A program made the translations under genes and the position numbers. Of a stretch of DNA of 64,000 nucleotides, positions 55,233 through 64,000 are shown in pieces. The stretch's first letter is position 1; the number at the start of each line of letters is the position of its first letter. The notes under the pieces are model-generated. The model made no database searches. It saw only the letters and a list, made by a program, of their open reading frames with translations, and had not been told where the DNA came from. The DNA comes from Apiotrichum sp. Y4204 (Eukaryota; Basidiomycota; Tremellomycetes; Trichosporonales; Trichosporonaceae), in the NCBI GenBank assembly GCA_025531455.1, contig JAMYHL010000002.1:806001-870000 (forward strand), written 5' to 3'.

Positions 55233-57531
55233 CTACTTTGTCGTGGGGTTGGGGGTGGTGCCCGCAGACGCTGGAGCAGCCGGGGCGGCAGGAGCAGATG
55301 TTGGAGTGGGTGCAGCTGCAGTGGGAGGACGCACTGCGGCAGGAGTGGCGGCAGCAACTGTCGCAGCTGGAGAGCCCGCCGCGCCATTCGCAGCTGCCGC
55401 GGGTGGCCTTGCGGGTTGTGTGGTGGCACTCCCGCTCGCAGCCGGCACTGCTGGCGAGCGCGCGGCTGCGGTCGTTGCCGCCTGAGCTGCCTGAGCCGCG
55501 GGCTTGACGTTCAGGAGACGCGCAAGATTCTGCACCTGCTGCTGGTTACATGCGCCGAGGTCGCTTCTGTCAGCGTTGCTACTGTTGGATCAACCTACAG
55601 GGAGAGAACGACGTTTTTCTTGTCCTCGGTGGTGCGCAGAATCGTGGCGGGCGCCTTGGGTGCGGCGGGGTCTGCGGGGAGGATGATGAGGCGGTTCTGG
55701 ACAAACTGCGACACGAGCGTCATTGGGATCGTGAGGATAACGGGGGGCTTCCCGGCGGGCGTCGCCGGGCGTCCGGGGGTCGGCGTGGAGGGACCGGCCG
55801 TGGTGTGCGGGGTCGCTGTCTGCCGGGCACCGCCACGGCCGCTGCCGCGGGGACGGCCGCGAGGTCGTCCGCGAGGAGGACGAGTGGCAGGTGGCGTAGG
55901 GGCGCCGGCAGTAGCTGGTGTTCCGGCTGCTGAGGGTGTTGCAACCGTGGCAGGGGGACGACCGGGAGTGAGGGGTGCTGCCGGGGGCCGAGAGAGCGGA
56001 GGACGCCCGAGGGCCGTTGGCGGAGTGACGCCGGCCACAGCGGTAGCGGGAACGGGAGGCCGAGCGACTGCCGCTGGTGCCTGTGCTGGCGGCCGTGCAA
56101 CACCGGCAGCTGCAGGTGTCGTCGATACAGGAGGCCTGACCGCCGCCGGAGTGCTGGGGGCAGGTGGTCGGACAGGTGGAGCAGAGGTTGTAGCTGGTGT
56201 TGTCGCTGCTGCTGGTGTTGGTGCTTGCGCCGCGTTTGCTGCCGCTGCCGCCATAGCCGCCACTTGCGCATCCACCATTGCACGGCGTTTGGCCGCGGCA
56301 GCCTCGACAATCCGGAGCTCCTCGAGACGCGTCTTTTCCGCCTCTTCCCTCTTCTTAGCTTCCTCCGCTTCCTTCTTCTTGGCCTCCTCTGCGGCCAGCT
56401 TCGCCAGCTCGGCGCGCTTCTTCTCCTCCTCTTCCTTCCGCTTGGCCTCTTCTTCCTTCCGCTTGGCCTCCTCCTCCTTCCGCTTGGCCTCATCGATGAG
56501 CCGCTGCGCCTCGCGCTCCTTCGCAAGCTCGGCGTCCCGAATCCGCTTGCGCTCCGCCTCGATTGCGTCCCACTCGCCCTTCACGACGCGCAGATTCGCC
56601 TGCACGGACTGCAGCTCCTCACGCATCTGGCTCGTCGAGTGCTGTATCATAGCGATGAGAGACGGCAAATCCGACGCGTGCTGCTGTTAGTCGGATGGAG
56701 CGAGGCACTGGGCCAACAGGCACAGAACAAAACACACCTGTCCCTCGCGACGGCGAACCTTTGCGAACCGTTCACGAATGGTCAGAAGTTGGTGCGTGAG
56801 CAGGCCGGCTTCCTTGAGCTCTGGGGGTTAGACCACGATTCAGGATTGGTAACCCACCTTCTTCCTCGCTCGGTGGTTGCAGGAGGTCGTCATCTGGAAT
56901 CTGCCACACATGGTATGGTAGCAAGCGGTTCACCGCGTCCTCGATGCCCGTAAATGCTGTCGGTAGGGAGGGAGTGAGCGTGTCGTGCTGGTCAGTCGCG
57001 ATCGCGAGGTTGATTCTGGATGCAGAAGCCAGGAGGAAGTGGAGGTTTCAGATGAGGAAGACGATGCGGAGGACGAGGAAGACAGATCAAAGGAAACACT
57101 GTCAGCACGCGCACACGCACACACTCAGCGGCAACTCACACATTACGCCGCCATTCGGCCTCGGCGAGCTCCTCGCGCGTAAAGCCCGCAGCCTCGAGCT
57201 TGCGCTTGCGGCGCAGCGTCCCGCCCTTCGGCACCGGCGTGGGCTCCAGCGGCTTGGGCGGCGGTGGGGGCGGGGGCAGGGCGTCGGTGCCGGTGTTAGT
57301 GCCCTCCTTCTCGCCATCGTCCTGTGCCTCCTTTGCTTCCTTCGGTCGGGGTACGTCGTCCACCTCCATCTTGACTACGACATCGTCGCCATTTACTGCG
57401 GACGCCTCTCCTGCCGAAGTTGCCGCCGGAGTGCCATCCTTGATTGGAGCTGGGGTGGCGGGCACAGAGGGTGCATCCGTCGGCGTTGCGACCTGCGGTG
57501 CTGGTTCTGGCTTCGGAGCTGGATCAGACAT
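55233..57531 (-). CDS. GLTSCR1/BICRA-domain protein with coiled coil and AT-hook-like motif
   Basis: Exons 57142-57531, 56858-56987, 56738-56820, 55599-56683 and 55233-55566 join in phase to 673 residues. About residues 125-200 match the GLTSCR1 conserved region: AEAEWRRNHDTLTPSLPTAF, GIEDAVNRLLPYHVWQ, then a LTHQLLTIRERFAKVRRREGQ helix. In humans this domain defines the BICRA/BICRAL subunit of non-canonical BAF remodelers. Next comes a long charged coiled coil rich in Glu/Lys/Arg/Ala (about 220-320) with repeated AKRKEEE units. A Pro/Ala/Thr-rich region follows, with an AT-hook-like RPPRGRPRGRPRG, and then a compact VILTIPMTLVSQFVQNRLIILP stretch. Intron 3 ends in a tandem CAGCAG acceptor. 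A stop at 55595 is bypassed by the last intron (55567-55598). A remodeler role in fungi is inference. Confidence 0.82.
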
Positions 57532-58492
57532 TGCGCCCGTCGTCCTCCAGGGGAGGCGCTGGGCCTGGGTGGCTCAGCCAAAGGGCTCGAACTGGAACTC
57601 GGAAGTGAACACGGAGCCGCAGGGGTTGCGTGGAGAGGCCAATGACTTGGGTCGGCCAAGAGGTGCCGCCGGATATCGGATGGTCTGCAGCGATGCGTGT
57701 CAACAGTCGCGTGTGCCAGGTGTGCCAGGTAGCCGGCCTGTGAGTGAGTGGCTACGAGCGCGACGTGAGGTGTGGTGGAATAACGAGCAGAGACGCGGAG
57801 CCAGACAACGAATGCTGACAGAGTGGGGTGAGCACAGTCAGAAAGAAATGGGAGTAAATCAAGGAAAAATGGGCCTGAAAAATAATCAGCGTGGGAGAGC
57901 TGTAAGTGCTGGGTGCATCTTGCCAGCCACAGTGGGGGGGTTTTTGCAGAAACGACATGGGAGAAAGAATGAGAGATGATGAGCAAATGACAAAGAATGA
58001 CATTGGGATTTTGGACGACGACAGGCAGCGTCGAGTGAGCAGAGAGCAGCGCGCGATAATGCATTGTCAGAGTGGGTTGCATTTCAGCCGGGACGAACAG
58101 CATCCACACAGTGTGAAAAGGCCATTCAACTGCCAGCTGCCAGGCGGTCAGCCAGCAAACACTCCGCCAGCCAGCCAACAGCCAGCCAGCCCGCCAGCCT
58201 CCACACAACCCAAAACCTCACAGTAGAGGACAGAGTGAGAACTGCAGCAAGCCAGGTCAGAAATCACAGAGCAATCCCAAGTACACACCCTAATGCGGTA
58301 CCTATTCAGAGCCTCACGTGAGTATCACAAATATTTACTTCCGGCTCTAATCTCAACACCCCGCTTTCCTCCACCAGCAGCAGCAGGTCCTCCTGAGATT
58401 TCCGTTTTCCGACGACCTCGAGCTCAACCGATTCAGCTCATCCACTGATACTCGAGCTCTTCGCTTGAACACCAGCTTCATCACTCGCCACC
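57532..58492. promoter_or_regulatory. Divergent region between GLTSCR1-domain gene and mS41
   Basis: 961 bp. Short CAGC-type repeats (GCCAGCCAGC...) occur near 58135-58200. No gene is supported. Confidence 0.55.
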
Positions 58493-59096
58493 ATGTTCGC
58501 CGCCCTCCGCGCCTCGTCGTCGCGCTCCGTGCGCTCACTCTCCACCTCTGCGCGTGTCGCCGTCAAGCAGCCGCTGCGGGCCTCTGGTGGGTGCTGTTCC
58601 GACTCTTGAACACCAGCTCGCTTCACTTGGCCGATTAGCTCGTCACCTGCTTCGATTACTGACCCGCAGCCGAGACTCCCCAGCCGGCGGACCTGCTCGC
58701 GAAGATTGGGCGCAGCGCGGACAAGAAGCTCGCCGAGGTCGAGTCGTGGGAGGCCCTGACGGACGTGTACCAGAAGGGCAGCAAGGCGCTCGAGCAGGCC
58801 GGACTGGGTATCAAGGACAGGAGGTGAGAATGAAGGGCTGGGCAGGAGCTGGAGAGAGGGGAAGGAGCTGGAGAGAGGGAATAGTCAACCGGGCGCAGCG
58901 GCTACCGCACTGGTAATGATAGCCGTGCGCTTCGAAGCTTCCTCCAGAGTCTCCCATCTCATCCTAGCTGGAAAGCTCAATCATGGACAACGCTCACGCC
59001 AGGTACATCATGTGGGCGTTCAGCCGTTACTCGCAAGGCGACGCGCCCAGCACGTTCATCGCGCCCCCGCGCCCTCCCAAGAAGTTCCGCGGGTGA
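58493..59096 (+). CDS. FYV4: Mitochondrial small-subunit ribosomal protein mS41 (IGR motif)
   Basis: Exons 58493-58586, 58670-58823 and 59003-59096 join in phase to 113 residues. The N-terminus (MFAALRASSSRSVRSLSTSARV) is an Arg/Ser/Ala mitochondrial presequence. The IGR domain follows: LLAKIGRSADKKLAEVESWEALTDVYQKG, then LEQAGLGIKDRRYIMWAFSRYSQG. That is the signature of yeast Fyv4/mS41. The end PPKKFRG* overlaps a possible GTGAGT donor (GGG TGA G), so a further 3' exon is possible, but length and family end make the stop plausible. Confidence 0.9.
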
Positions 59097-59616
59097 GTCG
59101 CGCGCGCGCGTAATGAGACTGTGGTGGACATGTGCTGACTCTGACTCTTATCGTTGCCTGGATTCCGATATCTCTAACTCGTGTTCGTCTGCTTCTGCTG
59201 TCTTATCTCCCTCTTGTCTCTCGGGAAATCACGATTTGTGGTCTCCTCCCTGTTGGCGACCCCGCGCTCTTTCGACTGCTGTTCGCCCCGCCTGGTCCTC
59301 TCCAATGCCCACTTCTATCCAACCCGCGTGACTATCCTGCTCTTTTTGTCCCTCTTCCTCCATTCGTCTTTGCCCGCTCTCGCGCGATTGAATTATTGTA
59401 CATAGATGGGGCCCGCGTGTGCAGAACGGCGTGCGTGTCAGGTAGAGGTAGTGTGTATGCGATCATTGCATTGTTTTTTGCTGCTGTCGTTCTGTGGGTG
59501 TCAGTATGGGCAAGTTGCCTGCTTTCCGTTCCAACCCAGGCGAGTCGCTGTTCGCCCAAACTTCTCAACGCACCATCTGTCGCTCGTCGCTCGTCGCTCG
59601 TCGCTCGTCCACCGGC
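59097..59616. other. Convergent intergenic region mS41/NCE101
   Basis: A few CGTCGCT repeats near 59580-59605. I see nothing else. Confidence 0.55.
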
Positions 59617-59940
59617 TCACACGGCGCGGTCGACCATCTGCACCGCGCTAGCAGGTTTCGGCGGGGTAGCAGCAGCGACGGCCGCGACGGCCGCGTCCTC
59701 AACCTCCAGCTCGCGGCGCATGGCCTCCATCTCCGCTGCATCAGTAGCGCTCGCGGCTGCGGCCTGCGCCTCGCGCTTGGCCGCACTCGCATCCCACTGC
59801 CATGCCAGCAGGTCGCGGAGCGTGTGTCCCGGCGGCGGCGCGGTGCGCGGGTTCGTCTCGTGGAGGTAATATGCGAGGAAGCCCGTAAACACGCCGAGGA
59901 GGGGGTCGAGCGTGCGCGAAAGGAGGTAAGTCTTTGGCAT
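59617..59940 (-). CDS. NCE101: Nce101-like small membrane protein
   Basis: Single-exon ORF of 107 residues from ATG 59940. The first about 50 residues match the Nce101 family: LLSRTLDPLLGVFTGFLAYYLHE, then PGHTLRDLLAWQW. In yeast this protein (nonclassical export 1) has one membrane segment and a poorly defined role in secretion without a signal peptide. Here a single hydrophobic helix is visible (DPLLGVFTGFLAYYL). The C-terminal half (about 55-107) is an Ala/Glu-rich tail longer than in the yeast protein. Function beyond membrane association is not inferable. Confidence 0.85.
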   Translation of the reverse strand: MPKTYLLSRTLDPLLGVFTGFLAYYLHETNPRTAPPPGHTLRDLLAWQWDASAAKREAQAAAASATDAAEMEAMRRELEVEDAAVAAVAAATPPKPASAVQMVDRAV

Positions 59941-60712
59941 CGCGAGAAGTTGATGGGGGTGAGAGCGAGGAGCGAGAAGAGGTATTTCGTGCGCGGGAGA
60001 GGGATGGTTCGCGGTTCGGCGGCCGGCTCGATGTCAAGGATCGTGATCTGGTGAGGAGTACTCGGTGATGCAGAAGGATGCAGAAGGATGCGGTATGGCA
60101 ATGGATATCGGCGGCCGGGGGTGTCTCGGCGTCTGGTGGTGGAATGGCCGGAGATACGGAGGTGGTGGTGAATGAAGTCACAAACTCACGAGCTCGTGAT
60201 CACGAGGTGATTGAGGGAGCGAGGTGGTTGGGTGGATGAGAATCTGGCCTCTTGGCTCGCAGTTCAGGGCTATCAGGGCGAAATAGCGCAGAATAACCCA
60301 AACGGGGGTGGAGAGTGGAGTGAGGGAGAAAGTGGAGGTGCGTCAGTGGCAGGCGCGCAGGCGTGACGGAGATGACATGCAGCATGCAGCAACAATGAGG
60401 AGGAGAGAGAGAGAGAGAGATGGATGGCAATGACTGATCAGATCAGTCTGTCTGACAACGTCGCTCCTCTCTGTGTCTCTCCGCCTCTCTCTCTCTCACT
60501 CTCTCTCTCCTGTTCTTCTTATTCCATCCCCCATCCCATTCCTCTGGACGACTGCATTCCAGCTCGACTTACTTCTCTCTCGCGGCACATCTCTCCGGGC
60601 ACTTCCATTATCACCACTGCTCCTTCTACACCCCAACCCCCACAGCTTTGCTCCGTCGACCACCTCGTGACCTCCCATTACACCGCTCCGGCCGCTCCAC
60701 CGCCTCGCGACG
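59941..60712. promoter_or_regulatory. Divergent region NCE101/sterol acyltransferase
   Basis: 772 bp. A (GA)n run near 60400-60420 and strongly C/T-rich sequence (about 60460-60710) directly before the acyltransferase ATG form the likely core promoter. Confidence 0.6.
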
Positions 60713-63317
60713 ATGACCACCCGGTGAGTTTACATGGATGACGCGCGGCCGGTGCCTTGGCTCGGCCTGCGGCACCGGGGTCCGACGCTTGGCCCCGGGC
60801 CGCCGGGTCCGAGAGCGCGCATGATCATTATCACGTCCGCCTCACCAGTCCGTTTCGCCACCCCGGGGACTCCACGGCCAACGCATGCGTCTACCTACAT
60901 AAATACATACTGACAATGACAAGAGCTGCAGATCCACCCTCCCATCTCCACTCCCTCGCACAACGCCATCTCGCCCCGCCAGACGATCCACCCTCCGATC
61001 GAGAGCTCAGCGAGGTACGTTAAATCCTCAGTACCAGAGCCAGAACGTCCATTGGGAGCCCCGAAGCTGACCACAAGAACGACATCGACGCTGAGCCGCT
61101 CAACAAACTGCCCTCCTCATCACACTCGCTCAACTCGTCTCTCACAGAACACTCGCAGTCGGACGCCGAGTCGCATGAGGCCGGCACACTCGCGCCACAC
61201 CACCACGACATTAGCATGGTCACCACCACCACCGTGACGCAGACCACGCGCTTTGTCGCCTCGTGCGACTCGCAGTCGCCCGACGACCATCTCATTAGCA
61301 CCCCTAGCGGAACGATTCGTGTCAAGCCGTACATCTCCACAGCGCGCAATGACCTCCGCTCCGCCCTCAACTTTGTGCCCCGCTTTAGCAGCTTTGACCG
61401 CGAGAATGAGCGGTCCCAGACTGACCAGTTCCGCGGTTTCTTCACCCTCTTCTGGATCAGTGAGTGCTGGCACTGCAAAATATCCCGCTTTGAACCTTAT
61501 CATGTCTCGGATAGCTGACGCGCTTTCGCTTCTGATATCGTCGCTGCACTCTGATTTACGGCCTACGCATTCCCACTGTCCCATCGCGACGATCTCCATA
61601 AACGTGCGCTACTCGTCCTCCTGCAGGTCTTGCTCTTCTCTTTGCACGCACCTCGCTCGATTCGTGGAAGTACAACCACACCATCCTCTCCACCAACTTT
61701 GGCCGCCTGATCACCCGTGATGCGGCCGTCCTCGCCTTTGCGGACGGCATCATGGTGTCGTCCATGCTGCTCTGCGTCCCCTTTGTCAAGTGTCTTGAGA
61801 AGGGATATTTTAACTACTACTGGACCGGCTGTATCATACAACACGTCTTCCAGACCACCTTCCTTTTCGTCGCCGTCGCATGGGGTTACGCGCGTGACTG
61901 GTACTGGGTTCAGGCCGGCTTCCTTGTTCTCCGTGAGTTGAACTTCCCGCATCCTAACTCACCGCAGATGCGCTGTCGTGCATGATGAAAATGCACTCGT
62001 ACATGGCTCACAACGGCATGCTCTCGACTGTCTATGCGCGGCTGCAGCAGGAACGCAAGACTCTTAGCGATTACATTGACACACTGCCTGGCGGTATGGA
62101 ACAGGCGCTCCGCGATGCGACCTCTCGCCAAGACGATCTCGAAGCGAAGGAAGCCGCGGCTCCGCAGATTAGTGAGCCATCGAGCGTGCCCCGAACCCCG
62201 CAGATTGTGACCAGCAATGAGGAAACACCGTTTGAGGAGAAGCTCAACCGCCTCGCCGTCAACCCTAATCTGCGCAACCGCCGAAAGTCACTGCACCCCG
62301 CCACGGACGCGCTGCCGCCTCCGGCCAAGGACCTGCCGAAGGGTACTTCGCTGGAGCCGTCTCACGAAGTCTCGCCCCATGAGCCGTGCCACCCCGCGCA
62401 ACTGAGCTGGAGCTCCGACCCGCGCGTCGCGCTCCTCGCGCGCAACATCGACCAGATGCAGGACGAACTCCGTTCCAACGGCAAGGACAACATTGTGTGG
62501 CCCGAGAATGTCACCTACAAGAACTTTGTCGAGTTCATGTTCTTCCCTACCCTCGTGTACGAACTCGAGTACCCTCGCACCACCGTCCGCCGCCCCATGT
62601 ACATTCTCGAAAAGGTTCTCGCCACCTTCGGCACCTTCTCGCTCATCTACACCGTCACCGAGCACTACATCATGCCGTACACCCCTACGCCCGGCACATC
62701 GATCGTCGAGGCATTCACCCAGCTCGCCCTCCCTATGATGATCAACTTCCTGCTGTGAGTTACATGTTGAGTTTTTGTTCTAACTCTCAGCATCTTCTAC
62801 ATCATCTTCGAGTGCGTGTGCGCGGGCTTTGCCGAGCTGTCCTTCTTTGCGGACCGCGAGTTCTACCAGGACTGGTGGAACAGCACCTCGTGGGACCAGT
62901 TCTCGCGCCGCTGGAACAAGCCCGTCTACACCTTCCTCCTGCGCCACGTCTACGCGTCGAGCATGACCGGCTGGCGCCTCAGCCGCTGGAGCGCGACGCT
63001 CGTCACATTCTTCCTCTCCGCGCTGTGCCACGAACTCGTGATGGCTGTCGTGAGCAAGAAGATCCGCCCCTACCTCTTCCTCCTCCAGGTGAGCAGCAGC
63101 TGGATATTTTCCTTGCAGCTAGAGCAAAACTCACTCTCAGATGGTCCAGCTCCCGCTCATCGCGCTGTCGCGCGTGCCCGTAATCAAACGTAACCACACG
63201 CTTGGCAACATTGTCTTCTGGGCCGGTCTCATGATAGGTTTCCGTGAGTTCAGCTGTGATCGTGTAGCTTCAGCTGACTCCCCAGCCCTCCTTGAGGTCT
63301 GCTACCTTGTGTATTAA
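60713..63317 (+). CDS. ARE2: Sterol O-acyltransferase (ACAT/Are type, MBOAT family)
   Basis: Esterifies sterols with fatty acyl-CoA in the ER. Exons 60713-60723, 60924-61014, 61078-61459, 61627-61932, 61968-62754, 62791-63088, 63141-63243 and 63286-63317 join in phase to 669 residues. The first coding exon is only 11 bases, and introns 1 and 2 end in AAG rather than CAG. The N-terminal about 170 residues are cytosolic and Ser-rich. Multiple hydrophobic segments follow. Family motifs are MKMHSYMAHNG, FYQDWWN at 550-556 and LCHELVM with the active-site His at about 606. The C-terminus ends LLEVCYLVY, as in yeast Are1/Are2. The acyltransferase could equally be called ARE1; one gene of this type is seen here. 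Confidence 0.94.
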
Positions 63318-64000
63318 CCACCGCTCTCCTACTGTGTTTTTACTGCATACCCCGCAGACGGATTCCCATTGCAGCACAGTACACATTTCCTTCACATGGC
63401 CTGCATTACAGTACGTTCTTGTCGCAGTCATCTTTATGCACCTGTTGCTACCTTGCTTCTGTGCTGAAATGGCTCTGCCTAACCATCCTGACTCTTTAAC
63501 AACTATGGTCGGCAACACTGCCGCAACACTGCAAGGTAGGGGCACGAATACATCCCATATTAACATAACGGCACGATACCTGTTGGTGCAACACACATGG
63601 ACTGATGATTGCGAACGAAGACATGGCATGGTACGGGAGTGGTCGGTGTTCAGATGGCATTACAGTTGCGGATGGGAGATGCGAGTAGGGGTGGGAAGGG
63701 GAATGGGATCGGAACGGGAATGAGGTTGCATTACTTTTGACCTTAAGCATGGGGCATGGGGCATCGGGTAAGGGGCAAGGGCCAAGTCGACAAGCAAGAT
63801 GGGTTTGCTTAGCGAGTATGCGATAAGATGAGGGGTCCGCCGTCTGTGACGAAGGTTGGTGGCCGTCTATGGCAAAGGACACGGAGCCATCTGTAGCTCG
63901 TGTCCAATGGGTAGGCTTGACGGTAAAGTCGGTGCGCCGCCCTTGTGTGTTGATTGGCATTGCGGGTTTTCTGTTTTCTTTCTAGCCTTCTCTCGGATTC
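63318..64000. other. Intergenic region to window edge
   Basis: The 3' flank of the acyltransferase gene. Short G-rich GGGGCAT-type repeats near 63750-63775. No coding signal is recognised. Confidence 0.55.

Noticed and set aside
55416..56690. 424-codon plus-strand open frame
   Set aside because: It is antisense to the Ala/Pro and Glu/Lys-rich exon of the GLTSCR1-domain gene, and its composition is explained by that exon.
1..64000. CRISPR arrays, insertion sequences or a biosynthetic cluster
   Set aside because: No spaced direct-repeat array, transposase, polyketide or peptide synthetase, or cluster of tailoring enzymes was seen. The window is intron-rich fungal housekeeping sequence.

Overview
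This window is nuclear DNA from a fungus, most likely a basidiomycete yeast of the Tremellomycetes and possibly of the Trichosporonales. The evidence is the gene content (class I histone deacetylase, Kre6-type glucan synthesis protein, GDP-mannose transporter, Nup188, Pex10, a secreted LysM protein). The intron style agrees: about 60 short introns, mostly with GTGAGT-like donors and a CTRAC branch site only a few bases before a CAG acceptor. No genome search was possible, so the lineage is an inference from intron architecture and protein families. All gene models were built by hand, by joining exons whose phases agree.

Layout, left to right. 1-3253 (minus): the 5' part of mitochondrial 3-methylcrotonyl-CoA carboxylase beta (cut by the window edge) and an enoyl-CoA hydratase ending in SRL. 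4581-5568: a small secreted two-LysM protein. 7351-10824: a 1104-residue protein with six CCCH zinc fingers. 13844-16912: fumarase, with a 1 kb first intron and a CACGTG-rich third intron. 17890-21473 (plus): cohesin acetyltransferase Eco1 and a Hos2-type deacetylase. 21821-25119: Get5-like, an unidentified protein with a myristoylation-like N-terminus, and Swc5. 25592-26813: Mob1. 27467-28015: a lone Gag-like ORF. 28695-29926: Pex10. 30766-33600: an unidentified 793-residue low-complexity protein, one of whose introns carries an antisense intron-containing tRNA-Val gene. 34671-40383: Nup188. 40844-44331: Kre6/Skn1. 48893-49632: ribosomal protein eS10. 50832-52890: GDP-mannose transporter. 55233-57531: GLTSCR1-domain protein. 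58493-59096: mitoribosomal mS41. 59617-59940: Nce101. 60713-63317: sterol O-acyltransferase.

The genes are mostly housekeeping and show no biosynthetic or defence cluster. Loose themes are mitochondrial and peroxisomal metabolism (MccB, enoyl-CoA hydratase, fumarase, mS41, Pex10), chromatin and cohesion (Eco1, Hos2, Swc5, GLTSCR1 protein) and cell surface (LysM, Kre6, GDP-mannose transporter). Gene density is uneven: 17.9-44.3 kb is packed, while 10.8-13.8 kb, 44.3-48.9 kb and 52.9-55.2 kb have no gene I can support.

The items most worth a second look are the intact pol-less Gag-like ORF, the antisense tRNA nested in a protein-coding intron, the CACGTG cluster inside a fumarase intron, the peroxisomal-type C-terminus of the enoyl-CoA hydratase, the tandem MluI-box palindrome just upstream of ECO1, and several proteins without an assignable function. 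I did not find a convincing undescribed multi-gene system.
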